Source: G963677085 sp963677085
Lineage (GTDB): Bacteria; Planctomycetota; Planctomycetia; Pirellulales; Thermoguttaceae
NCBI GenBank assembly: GCA_963677085.2
Contig: CAXXFH010000002.1
Coordinates: forward strand, 248,001-312,000
Length of the DNA stretch: 64,000 bases
Direction of reading: 5' to 3'
Shown here piece after piece: positions 17,331-25,067 of this stretch. The position numbers and the translations under genes are program-made. A model generated the notes under the pieces. That model saw nothing but the letters and a program-made list of their open reading frames with translations, was not told where the DNA came from and ran no database searches. Each line of letters begins with the position of its first letter. Position 1 is the stretch's first letter.

Positions 17331-19007
17331 ATGGCCAGATCGACCGTAGTATGGCTCGCAATCGCCGGGACGCTGCTTCTTGCCGGTGGGGTGTTTGTCG
17401 GAATGAATTGCGCACAGGACAATCGCATGCAAGACGCCGCCGGGCAATCGCCGTTTCCGCATCGGGTGCGGATGGGGCCGTTTCCCGAGGAGCTCGAATG
17501 GGTAAACGTCGAAAAGCCGCTCGAGCTGAACGACCTGCGCGGAAAGTTCGTCTTGCTGGATTTCTGGACCTACTGCTGCATCAACTGCATGCATGTGTTG
17601 CCGGAACTCAAGAAGCTGGAAAAGGCCTATCCCGATGAATTGGTGGTCATCGGTGTCCACTCGGCCAAATTCGAGGGCGAACGCGACACGAAGAACATCC
17701 GCGAGGCCGTTGCCCGATACGAAATCGAGCATCCAGTGGTCAACGACCCACAGTTGGTGCTCTGGCGTCGCCTGGGTGTCAGGGCGTGGCCGACGCTGGT
17801 GTTGATCGATCCCGAAGGTTACGCTGTGTGGGGCAACAGCGGCGAGACTACTTTCGAGAAGGTCGAAAAGGTGCTCAAGCCGGCAATCGCCTTTTACGAT
17901 CGCAAGGGGCTGCTGGATCGTACCCCGCTTTCGCTTCGAGTGACGAAGAAGCAGGCCGAAACGGCTTTGCGGTTTCCTGGCAAGGTGTTGGCCGATGAAG
18001 CGAGCGATCGGCTGTTCATTTCCGACAGTAACCACAACCGGATCGTCGTCGCCCGACTCGACGGAACGCTGCTAAACATGATCGGCAGCGGGGCGATAGG
18101 CGCGGCCGACGGCGATTTTGCCGCGGCCGAGTTCAATCATCCGCAAGGCATGGCCCTGCACGGCGATTCGTTATTGGTGGCCGACACCGAAAACCATTTG
18201 ATTCGCAAGGTCGATTTGCAGAAGCAACAGGTATCGACCATTGCCGGCACCGGCGAGCAAAGTCGCGATTTGCCGCCGCTGGGACGTGCGGCGCCGGCTA
18301 GAAAGACCGCCCTGTCAAGCCCGTGGGACCTCTGGATACACGACGATGAGCTTTACATCGCCATGGCCGGCGCCCATCAGATCTGGCGGATGCCGCTCGA
18401 TAGCGCGCGGATCGAAGTCTACGCCGGCAACGGCCGCGAAGACATTGTCGACGGGCCGCTCGTCCCGCACCGAGTGTACCAGCCGGGCTTCTCGTCGTTC
18501 GCCCAGCCCAGCGGGTTGACGTCTGACGGCACCTGGTTCTACGTGGCCGATTCCGAGGGCAGCTCGATCCGCGCCGTGCCTTTCGATCGCCGCTCAGAGG
18601 TTCGCACCGTCGTGGGCACGGCTGATCTGGCGCAGGCCCGACTGTTCACGTTCGGCGATGTCGACGGCGCTCCGCCCAACGTGCGGCTGCAACATCCGTT
18701 GGCCGTAGCCTTTCACCAGGGCAAGCTCTACGTGGCCGACACGTATAACGACAAGCTGAAGGTGATCGACCCCAAGAGTGGGGCGACGCAGACGCTCGTA
18801 GTCGACGCCGGTGATGGCGCGGGAGAAGCGAACCGGCCGTTCGACGAACCGGCCGGTCTCTCGGTTGCCGCTGGGAAGCTTTATGTGGCCGACACGAACA
18901 ACCACCGCATCGCTGTGGTGGATTTAGGCCACGGCAATCGGCTTTCTACTCTCAAAATCAACGGGCTGAAGCCTGTCGCGACGCCAGCGACAGCCAAGCA
19001 GCCCTGA
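17331..19007 (+). CDS. Thioredoxin-fold and NHL-repeat protein (NHLRC2-like)
   Basis: A 558-residue protein; ATG 17331 follows GGAGGATATCC. Residues 1-25 form a signal anchor. Residues ~45-190 are a TlpA-like thioredoxin domain with active site CCINC in WTYCCINCMHVLPEL, i.e. a CxxC pair. Residues ~205-550 form a six-bladed NHL propeller; repeated phrases such as LFISDSNHNRIVVARLDG, LLVADTENHLIRKVD and LYVADTNNHRIAVVD mark blades. The architecture matches the NHLRC2 family known from bacteria and animals. Likely periplasmic, with a thiol-redox function coupled to ligand or protein binding. No clear operon partner. Confidence 0.93.
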   Translation: MARSTVVWLAIAGTLLLAGGVFVGMNCAQDNRMQDAAGQSPFPHRVRMGPFPEELEWVNVEKPLELNDLRGKFVLLDFWTYCCINCMHVLPELKKLEKAYPDELVVIGVHSAKFEGERDTKNIREAVARYEIEHPVVNDPQLVLWRRLGVRAWPTLVLIDPEGYAVWGNSGETTFEKVEKVLKPAIAFYDRKGLLDRTPLSLRVTKKQAETALRFPGKVLADEASDRLFISDSNHNRIVVARLDGTLLNMIGSGAIGAADGDFAAAEFNHPQGMALHGDSLLVADTENHLIRKVDLQKQQVSTIAGTGEQSRDLPPLGRAAPARKTALSSPWDLWIHDDELYIAMAGAHQIWRMPLDSARIEVYAGNGREDIVDGPLVPHRVYQPGFSSFAQPSGLTSDGTWFYVADSEGSSIRAVPFDRRSEVRTVVGTADLAQARLFTFGDVDGAPPNVRLQHPLAVAFHQGKLYVADTYNDKLKVIDPKSGATQTLVVDAGDGAGEANRPFDEPAGLSVAAGKLYVADTNNHRIAVVDLGHGNRLSTLKINGLKPVATPATAKQP

Positions 19008-19362
19008 GGGCTCTTCGCGTATCCCCTCCGCCCCTCGTTTCCACGTTTTACGTGGGAATGCTAGTCGGCGACGCTTTGCGTCGCGTGCGGCAAGGTTGTC
19101 TGTCGTTGCCATTCCTGCGCCGCAAAGCGTCTACGCTTGGGTTCCTGCGTGAAACATGGGAACCAGTGAGAGAGCGATGATCGCGGTCTCGATTGCATTT
19201 ATGCAGTATGTGGTTGCATTGTATTGCATGACTGCAGTAGGTGTAGGGCCGCGATTCTCTTTGGGTTAATTTTGTAAGTCATTTCTGGAAAGCGAGTTGC
19301 GATGTCTTTTTCGCGTTGGTACGCGCATTGCTAAGCTTCTGGGTGTGAACGAGGAAGGGTGT
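19008..19362. other. Leader region of the NifX/MinD cluster with repeats and TGCA boxes
   Basis: No gene. Hairpin repeats (TTTCCACG-CGTGGGAA at about 19038-19058, GGCGACGC-GCGTCG nearby) are followed by a compact group of five TGCA tetramers at 19194-19236 upstream of the first NifX-like gene. Confidence 0.55.
19194..19236. promoter_or_regulatory. Clustered TGCA boxes, candidate operator
   Basis: TGCA occurs at 19194, 19202, 19215, 19225 and 19233. The first two form the near-palindrome TGCATTTATGCA and the last two TGCATGACTGCA. The site lies 125-170 bp upstream of the first gene of the NifX/MinD set, a suitable place for a dimeric regulator. The regulator is unknown. Confidence 0.35.
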
Positions 19363-19842
19363 ATGAAGATTGCCGTCTCACTGTTTGGAACCCGGGTATC
19401 GCCGCGCTTCGACTGCGCGCCGCAGGTTCTCCTGGTTGACGTCGAGCAAGGTCAGCCTGTGCGACGTGAAGAGGTCGACATTGCCGATTTCAGCAGCGAA
19501 CAGCGTGTCGCGCGGCTGGGCGAGTTGGGGGTCGATACGCTGATTTGTGGCGCCATTGATCGCTACACGGCCCAGCAGCTTGACGAGCAGGGAATGACGG
19601 TTTTCCAGTGGGTATCTGGCGAGGCCGAAGATGCCCTGGCCTGCCTGTTGCGTGGCGAATTAGCGAGCGATGCCATGATGGGCAGCGGCGGTCGCTGTTG
19701 CGGACGTTGGCGGTTGCGGGGCGGTTTCGAGTCGCCGGCTGCCGACGGTCCAGGGCTTGGCGAACAGTTCGCTTGCGGTGGACGTCGCGGGCGCCGCGGT
19801 CCTGGCAGAGGTAACGGGCCCGGTCGAGGGCGTGGCGGGTAG
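19363..19842 (+). CDS. NifX/ORP-family small protein with Gly/Arg-rich tail
   Basis: A 159-residue protein. Residues 1-105 match the dinitrogenase iron-molybdenum cofactor biosynthesis (NifX/NafY/ORP) fold: MKIAVSLFGTRVSPRFDCAP, LLVDVEQG and DTLICGAIDRYTAQQL. Family members bind metal-sulfur clusters (FeMo-co precursors or the Mo-Cu cluster of orange protein). The tail contains RCCGRW and a low-complexity RRGRRGPGRGNGPGRGRGG stretch, of a kind seen at the ends of small anaerobe metal-cluster proteins. Start 19363 follows GAGGAAGGG. First gene of a co-oriented seven-gene set; a role in building or carrying a metal cluster is inferred from family and context. Confidence 0.88.
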   Translation: MKIAVSLFGTRVSPRFDCAPQVLLVDVEQGQPVRREEVDIADFSSEQRVARLGELGVDTLICGAIDRYTAQQLDEQGMTVFQWVSGEAEDALACLLRGELASDAMMGSGGRCCGRWRLRGGFESPAADGPGLGEQFACGGRRGRRGPGRGNGPGRGRGG

Positions 19843-19877
19843 TGCTTTGTCAATCTTGGGATAGTGGATTAGGGGCC

Positions 19878-19936
19878 ACGGGCAGAAAAGTATGCCCGTG
19901 TTCGGCACTGGCTGACAAGCAGCCAATGTCAACCCA
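19878..19936 (+). repeat. Hairpin repeat, family F copy 1
   Basis: CACGGGCA (19878-) pairs with TGCCCGTG (to about 19901), and is followed by TTCGGCACTGGCTGACAAGCAG. The second part recurs at 50123-50164 and, inverted, at 52244-52313. It separates the first two NifX-like genes. Confidence 0.6.
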
Positions 19937-19987
19937 CCGCTTACTCGGTATTGAACGAGAAGACACAGTTTTCGATGAGGTCAAACG

Positions 19988-20350
19988 ATGCGTGTTGTGG
20001 TAACTGCCGAAGGATCTACGCAGTCGGCTTCCGTCGACAAACGATTCGGAAGGGCCCCGTGTTTGGTGGTCGTCGATACCGAGTCGGGCGAGGTCGAGTC
20101 GCACGATAACCAAGTGAACCTGAATGCCGCGCAAGGCGCCGGCATCCAGACGGCCCAGGCGGTTGCTCGTCTGAAGGTCGACGCCGTGATTACCGGCAAC
20201 GTGGGCCCGAAGGCATTTTCCGCCCTGGGGACAGCCGGGGTCGAAGTGTTTCTGGCTGGCGGAGGGACGGTTGAAGAGGTTGTCGAGCAACTGAAGGCCG
20301 GTCAGTTGATCAAGGCCCAGCAGGCGAGTGTCGCAGGGCATTGGAGCTGA
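19988..20350 (+). CDS. NifX/ORP-family protein 2
   Basis: A 120-residue single-domain NifX-like protein: RVVVTAEGSTQSASVDKRFGRAP, CLVVVDTESGEVES, AQAVARLKVDAVITGNVGPKAFSAL and GVEVFLAGGGTVEEVVEQL. These are the standard strands and glycine turns of the fold; the VDKRFGRAP loop is the usual cluster-side motif. Second gene of the cluster; the DUF89 gene starts 38 bp on (or overlaps it if GTG 20328 is used). Probably a cytoplasmic carrier or scaffold for a metal-sulfur cluster. Confidence 0.92.
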   Translation: MRVVVTAEGSTQSASVDKRFGRAPCLVVVDTESGEVESHDNQVNLNAAQGAGIQTAQAVARLKVDAVITGNVGPKAFSALGTAGVEVFLAGGGTVEEVVEQLKAGQLIKAQQASVAGHWS

Positions 20351-20387
20351 AAACAAGATAACTCAAGCGGCACGAAAGCACCTGCGA

Positions 20388-21263
20388 ATGCAAAGCTACC
20401 TTGATTGTGTCCCGTGTTTTGTCCGCCAGGCGCTGCAAGCCGCCCGGTTTGTGACCGACGACGTTGAAATACACGAGCGCGTCGTGCGCGACGTGCTACT
20501 GACGGCGTCCGAGATGGACCTATCTACGAGTCCTCCGGTGATGGCACAGCACATCCAGCGACGTATTCGTGAGCTTACCGGCTGCCGAGATCCTTACCGC
20601 GAGGTGAAACAGCAGTTCAACCAATATGCTTTGGACTTGCTGCCCGACTTGCGGCGGCGGGCCGAGCAATGCGACGATCCGTGGGAAGCAGCCATACGCG
20701 TGGCGATTGCCGGTAACATTATTGATTTTGGACCGGCGGCGGAGGTGACCGAAGCCCGAGTTCAAACGGCGATCGACGAGTCGTTCACGATGGAAATCGA
20801 CCGGAATCAGGTCGAGGCATTTCGGAGTTCCGTTGAGCAGGCCTCCACGATTCTCTATCTGGCCGACAATGCTGGAGAGATCGTTTTCGACCGGTTGTTG
20901 CTCGAACTAATACCGGCCGAGAAAGTTGTGGTTGTTGTCAAGGGTGGCCCGATTCTCAACGATGCCACCCGGGACGATGCCGAGATGGCCGGGATTACTG
21001 AATACATGGAAGTGATCGACACGGGCTCGGACGCTCCGGGCACGATCCTGTCGGACTGTTCGCGCGAGTTTGTCGACCGTTTCCAAACGGCCGACCTGAT
21101 CGTTTCAAAGGGACAAGCCAACTACGAGACATTGAGTGACGTGGATGCCGAGATTTTTTTCCTGCTGAAGGCCAAGTGTCCGGTAATCGCCCGGGACATG
21201 GGCTACGACGTGGGCGACTTGGTTGTCATGCGTGGTCAGGGCAAGCAGTCGTTCGTGGTCTGA
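20388..21263 (+). CDS. DUF89-family metal-dependent phosphatase-like protein
   Basis: A 291-residue DUF89 protein. The N-terminus has the Cys pair DCVPCFVRQAL typical of the prokaryotic subfamily. Core motifs are present: LADNAGEIVFD, VKGGPILNDATRDDA, GTILSDCS and IVSKGQANYETLSD; the Asp/Asn residues in these bind a divalent metal. DUF89 members act as damage-control phosphatases on sugar phosphates or related metabolites, and prokaryotic CxxC forms may bind an extra metal. ATG 20388 is chosen by homology of the N-terminus; GTG 20328 is an alternative that would overlap the previous gene. Its place between NifX-like and MinD-like genes suggests work on a metabolite of the same pathway. Confidence 0.92.
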   Translation: MQSYLDCVPCFVRQALQAARFVTDDVEIHERVVRDVLLTASEMDLSTSPPVMAQHIQRRIRELTGCRDPYREVKQQFNQYALDLLPDLRRRAEQCDDPWEAAIRVAIAGNIIDFGPAAEVTEARVQTAIDESFTMEIDRNQVEAFRSSVEQASTILYLADNAGEIVFDRLLLELIPAEKVVVVVKGGPILNDATRDDAEMAGITEYMEVIDTGSDAPGTILSDCSREFVDRFQTADLIVSKGQANYETLSDVDAEIFFLLKAKCPVIARDMGYDVGDLVVMRGQGKQSFVV

Positions 21264-21731
21264 GAATGTAGTGGAAAACATAGCGTACCCTCTCCCGCTC
21301 GGCGGGAGAGGGTGGCGGCGAAGCCGCCGGGTGAGGGTGGTTTGCAGTGGTGAGGGCGTAGTCTTCGGTAAAAACCCATGCTACGACATCCCCCCGGCTC
21401 CTCTCCCCTCCGGGGAGAAGGGAGAATGAAACAACGCTCTGCCGGTTCATTTTGGTAGGGCCGCGATGCCGGTAGAGTTGTTGCGGATGCGGTGGGGGTG
21501 TGTGGTGCCCGACTTGTTCGGATGCCATACCTCCTACCGTCATCCGGAGTGCGGCGTGTCAGAATGATACGCCGCAGCCCGGATGACGGTAGCCACGTGG
21601 AAAGAGGTTTTGTGAGCATTCCTGCTTTGTAATTCAAATCGGTTTTGTGTTTCGATCTTCGGGTTTCGTGTTTTTACCAAGCGGAGCCCAAGTCGTTGGC
21701 CCTCGGGCCAAATCGGGGAAAGGGAGCGTAG
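21264..21731. other. Gap inside the NifX/MinD cluster, filled by repeats
   Basis: No gene. It holds family D repeats at 21286-21339 and 21398-21427 and an inverted pair GATGACGGTAG (about 21592) with CTACCGTCATC (about 21534). AAAGGGAGCG at 21719-21728 is the ribosome binding site for the first MinD-like gene. The repeats may separate two transcripts. Confidence 0.6.
21286..21339 (+). repeat. Family D palindromic repeat, long variant
   Basis: ACCCTCTCCCG-CTCGG-CGGGAGAGGGT followed by GGCGGCGAAGCCGCC and GGGTGAGGGT. About 22 bp after the DUF89 stop codon; hairpin could end that transcript. Confidence 0.75.
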
Positions 21732-22637
21732 ATGATTGCTGCCGTGGCGAGCGGCAAGGGAGGAACTGGCAAAACCACGGTGGCCACCAGTCTAGCACGG
21801 GCGCTTGCTACAGCGGGCCGTCGTGTGCGGTTGGTCGACTGCGACGTTGAAGAGCCCAACTGCCATCTCTTCCTGGCTCCGCAATTCGGCGAGCCCGAAC
21901 CGGTTCTGGTTCCGGTACCGCAGATCGACGTTTCCCGATGTACCGGCTGTGGAGCATGTGCCGAGGCGTGTCACTTTAACGCACTGGCCGTGCTTGGCGA
22001 TCGGGTACATGTGGCGGCCGAACTCTGCCATCACTGCGGTGCCTGTTCGCGAAGTTGTCCGGTCGACGCCATCAGCGAGCGGCCGTGTGAAGTGGGGACC
22101 ATGCGGGCAGGAGCGTGCGACGGTTTTGACCTGCTCGAAGGCTGTTTGCGGATTGGGTATCCGTCGGCAGTACCAGTGATTCGCGTTGTTCGGCAGAGGG
22201 CCGTGTCTCGCGAGGACGAGACTTCTATGGTCACGCTCATCGACGCGCCGCCCGGCACGTCGTGCCCGGTGATTGCGGCCATGCGAAACGTCGACTTCGT
22301 GGTTCTCGTCACCGAACCGACACCCTTTGGGTTGAACGACCTGCAACTGGCCGTGGCCACAGTGCGCGTCTTGGGGATTCCGATGGGTGTGGTTATCAAT
22401 CGGGCCGACCTGGGGACGCACGAGGTACACGACTTCTGCCGCGCGGAAGGAATCGATGTGCTGTTGGAAATTCCCCACGACCGAAAAATCGCGGAGGCCT
22501 ACGCACGGGCCGTTACGCTTGTCGACGCCTTGCCGGAGTACGGCGATCGCTTTCGCCAGTTGTGGCAACGTATTGAAACGATTTATGCCGAGGCAACCTG
22601 TGCGAGCGTGGCGGAATTGGAGGAGGGCCGGCGGTGA
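21732..22637 (+). CDS. MinD/Mrp-type ATPase with ferredoxin insert, protein 1
   Basis: A 301-residue P-loop ATPase of the MinD/NBP35 superfamily carrying two 4Fe-4S motifs. Deviant Walker A SGKGGTGKTTVATS at residues ~7-20; switch I-type DCDVEEPNCH at ~37-46; ferredoxin segment ~62-120 with CTGCGACAEACHFNAL and CHHCGACSRSCPVDAI; switch II-like DAPPGTSCPV; base-binding INRAD. Such proteins occur as pairs next to ORP/NifX-like proteins and are thought to build or insert Fe-S or mixed-metal clusters using ATP. Its partner gene starts inside its stop codon (GTGA overlap), implying tight coupling and possibly a heterodimer. Confidence 0.95.
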   Translation: MIAAVASGKGGTGKTTVATSLARALATAGRRVRLVDCDVEEPNCHLFLAPQFGEPEPVLVPVPQIDVSRCTGCGACAEACHFNALAVLGDRVHVAAELCHHCGACSRSCPVDAISERPCEVGTMRAGACDGFDLLEGCLRIGYPSAVPVIRVVRQRAVSREDETSMVTLIDAPPGTSCPVIAAMRNVDFVVLVTEPTPFGLNDLQLAVATVRVLGIPMGVVINRADLGTHEVHDFCRAEGIDVLLEIPHDRKIAEAYARAVTLVDALPEYGDRFRQLWQRIETIYAEATCASVAELEEGRR

Positions 22638-23578
22638 AGGAACTCGTCGTTATCAGCGGTAAGGGCGGAAGCGGGAAGACGAGCGTGGTGGCATCGTTTG
22701 CCGTGCTGGCCGAGCGGGCTGTGGTGGCCGATTGCGATGTCGACGCGGCCGATCTGCACTTGGTGCTGAATCCTACGATTGTCGAGCAACACGATTTCAC
22801 GGCCGGCTACGAAATGCACCTTGATTCGCAGCGCTGCATCGGGTGTATGAAGTGTCGCGATGTGTGTCGTTTCGATGCGATTACTTTGGATGGGCCGGGC
22901 AACGAACTGATTGAAAAGACCTGCGCGATCGACGAAATCGCGTGCGAAGGTTGTGGGGCGTGCGTCCCGGTGTGCCCACAAGATGCCATTACTTCTGCGC
23001 CGGGTGTTTGCGGGAAGTGGTTCATCTCAACGACCCGGTTCGGATGCCTCGTTCATGCCCGGCTGGGAATCGCCCGAGAGAACTCGGGGAAATTGGTCTC
23101 GCTGGTTCGACAGAAGGCCAGGCAACAGTGCCAGGACGACGAGGTGCCGTTGCTTCTGGTCGACGGGCCGCCGGGCGTTGGGTGTCCGGTAATTGCCAGT
23201 GTCGGTGGTGCCGACAGCGTGCTGGTCGTTGCCGAACCAACCGTATCGGGGCGGCACGACCTGATGCGAGTTTTGAAGTTAACGTCGCACTTCCGCGTGC
23301 CAACAGCCGTGGCCATTAACAAATGGGATATTAGCGAAGCGATTACGCTGAAGCTTGAAGAAGAGATGCAGGCGGCCGGTGTGCCTGTACTTGGACGCAT
23401 TCGCTACGATGAAGCGGTGACGCGGGCGCAAATCAATCGGCAATGTCTTGTCGAATTCAGCCAAACCGCGGCCGCAGCCGATGTGCGCACGCTGTGGGGC
23501 ACAGTGGCCGAGTGGATTCAACAACCGGGGCCATTGTTTTCGGTGATAGCCAAGGGCGGCGGCGCGGTGCGTGGCTGA
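22634..23578 (+). CDS. MinD/Mrp-type ATPase with ferredoxin insert, protein 2
   Basis: A 314-residue paralog of the preceding gene, starting at GTG 22634 within its stop. Walker A SGKGGSGKTSVVAS; DCDVDAADLH; ferredoxin segment with CIGCMKCRDVCRFDAI and CEGCGACVPVCPQDAI; DGPPGVGCPV; INKWD. The middle residue of the GKT-S motif (Ser instead of Thr) is within family range. Together with protein 1 it likely makes an ATP-driven two-subunit Fe-S or metal-cluster machine in the cytoplasm. The following gene is again NifX-like, 93 bp downstream. Confidence 0.95.
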   Translation: MKELVVISGKGGSGKTSVVASFAVLAERAVVADCDVDAADLHLVLNPTIVEQHDFTAGYEMHLDSQRCIGCMKCRDVCRFDAITLDGPGNELIEKTCAIDEIACEGCGACVPVCPQDAITSAPGVCGKWFISTTRFGCLVHARLGIARENSGKLVSLVRQKARQQCQDDEVPLLLVDGPPGVGCPVIASVGGADSVLVVAEPTVSGRHDLMRVLKLTSHFRVPTAVAINKWDISEAITLKLEEEMQAAGVPVLGRIRYDEAVTRAQINRQCLVEFSQTAAAADVRTLWGTVAEWIQQPGPLFSVIAKGGGAVRG

Positions 23579-23671
23579 GTATGTCAGAAATCTGTTAGGG
23601 GTAGAATCGTTCTGCCTGAGGTTTTGCGAATTTTTACACGAGACGAACGAACTTTTACGAGGAGAAACGCA

Positions 23672-24043
23672 ATGGCGGCCCAAGAAACCGGCGATCGAAA
23701 AACACAGTTGATTGCCATTCCCGTAGCAGGCGAGCGGCTTTGTATGCACTTCGGGCACTGCGATCAATTTGCACTGGTCGAAGTGGATGTCGAGACGAAA
23801 GCCATACGCAACACGCAACATCTGACTCCTCCCCCACACGAGCCGGGTGTGTTGCCGGCCTGGCTGCACGAACTGGGAGCTACGGCCATAATCGCTGGTG
23901 GGATGGGGCAACGCGCTCGCATGCTCTTCGAACAGAACAACATTCAGGTCCTCATCGGTGCCCCGGCCGAAACGCCACAGGCACTTGTCGAGGCTTGGCT
24001 TTCTGGTACGCTACAGACCGGGGCCAACCTCTGTGACCATTAG
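23672..24043 (+). CDS. NifX/ORP-family protein 3
   Basis: A 123-residue NifX-like protein; start 23672 follows GAGGAG at about 23659-23664. The motif RLCMHFGHCDQFALVEVD is the signature of the NifB/NifX-like stand-alone proteins found with MinD ATPases, with His and Cys residues that could bind a cluster. Later motifs LGATAIIAGGMGQRARML, NNIQVLIGAP and TPQALVEAWLSG complete the fold. Third such protein in the set; each probably has a different cluster or step. Confidence 0.92.
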   Translation: MAAQETGDRKTQLIAIPVAGERLCMHFGHCDQFALVEVDVETKAIRNTQHLTPPPHEPGVLPAWLHELGATAIIAGGMGQRARMLFEQNNIQVLIGAPAETPQALVEAWLSGTLQTGANLCDH

Positions 24044-24103
24044 TTCACTTGAACGACAAATACCAGGCCCAAATCATCTTCCCTACCAGGCATGAGCTAG
24101 GCC

Positions 24104-24964
24104 ATGATCGGTACACTGCGGATTACGCTCTTGTCGGGAAACACCGTGCGCAAGCCCGGGCTGTTGGCCGAACACGGCTTGGCCGTCTGGATTGAGGCCG
24201 ACGAGCACCGGATGCTCTTCGACACCGGGCAAGGTTTGGTGTTGCAGCACAATGTGGGCCAGTTAGAAGTTCCACTCGAGGCGGCGGAAGCCATCGTACT
24301 TAGCCATGGGCATTTCGATCACACGGGTGGACTGCACCATTTGGCCGAGGTCTTGCCGTCGACCGACGTTTACGTTCATCCGGCGGCGTTTCAGACGAAG
24401 TACCGGCGGATGAACGATTCGTCGTATCGCGACATTGGCATGCCTGCGGGTACCGAAGAGTTGTTGCGAGAGAAGGCAAAGTCGCTTCGTCTTACGACGC
24501 AACCGACCGAAATTGGGCCGGGGATCTTCGTCACCGGAGAGGTGCCCCGACGCCATGGTGTGGAAGAAAGCACCGAGCCGTTTTTCGTCGACGCCGATTG
24601 TCAGCAACCGGATCCTTTGCTCGACGATCAAGCCATTTGGTTCGATACAGCGGCAGGAGTTGTTGTGTTGTTGGGATGTGCGCACAGCGGAGTTATTAAT
24701 ACGCTCGACCACATCGCAGAGCATACCGGTAGGACGCACTTTCATGCCGTGTTGGGTGGTACCCATTTGGGAGCTGCGTCGCGCGAACGGCTGGAATTCA
24801 CCGCCGAGTCACTCGCGCGTTATGGTGTCGAACTGCTTGCGCCGAATCATTGCACCGGGGTGACGGCCGCCCATATTCTGCAGCACTTCTTTCCCATGGG
24901 CTGCGTCGAGTGGACGGTGGGAACGGCGTTGGTATTTAATGGTGCCGGGGCTTCGGTCGAGTGA
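24104..24964 (+). CDS. Metallo-beta-lactamase-fold hydrolase
   Basis: A 286-residue MBL-fold protein with the metal-binding motif SHGHFDHTGG (HxHxDH) at residues ~68-77, LLGCAHSGVIN and APNHCTGVTA supplying further His ligands. Closest in layout to the family annotated from archaeal 7,8-dihydropterin-6-methyl phosphoribosyl-aminobenzene phosphate synthase, which takes part in pterin chemistry, but that name is often loosely applied. It is the last gene of the co-oriented set, 60 bp after NifX-like protein 3, and is followed by a strong hairpin. A hydrolase acting in cofactor or pterin metabolism is a reasonable inference. Confidence 0.9.
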   Translation: MIGTLRITLLSGNTVRKPGLLAEHGLAVWIEADEHRMLFDTGQGLVLQHNVGQLEVPLEAAEAIVLSHGHFDHTGGLHHLAEVLPSTDVYVHPAAFQTKYRRMNDSSYRDIGMPAGTEELLREKAKSLRLTTQPTEIGPGIFVTGEVPRRHGVEESTEPFFVDADCQQPDPLLDDQAIWFDTAAGVVVLLGCAHSGVINTLDHIAEHTGRTHFHAVLGGTHLGAASRERLEFTAESLARYGVELLAPNHCTGVTAAHILQHFFPMGCVEWTVGTALVFNGAGASVE

Positions 24965-24986
24965 CATATGTAGAAAGCCAAAACGA

Positions 24987-25020
24987 AGCCGACCGCTAAC
25001 CCGTAGGCTAGCGGTCGGCT
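24987..25020. terminator. Stem-loop at end of NifX/MinD cluster
   Basis: AGCCGACCGCTA (24987-24998) pairs perfectly with TAGCGGTCGGCT (25009-25020) around ACCCGTAGGC. It lies 22 bp after the MBL gene stop and 47 bp after it toward the convergent Cys-rich gene. The downstream T-run is poor (GTCAACATTTGGTTG), so it may be a REP-like hairpin serving as terminator. Confidence 0.65.
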
Positions 25021-25067
25021 GTCAACATTTGGTTGTCAAGATTGACCGAAGGTCGTAGCGGTGTGGG

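Noticed and set aside
21236..21637. Open frames within the cluster gap
   Set aside because: They consist of translated hairpin repeats (SPPPSPAERE-type peptides) with no ribosome binding site.
19363..24964. A nitrogenase (nif) cluster
   Set aside because: NifX-like proteins are present, but no nifHDK, nifB or nifEN is seen in the window; stand-alone NifX/ORP-type proteins are the better reading.
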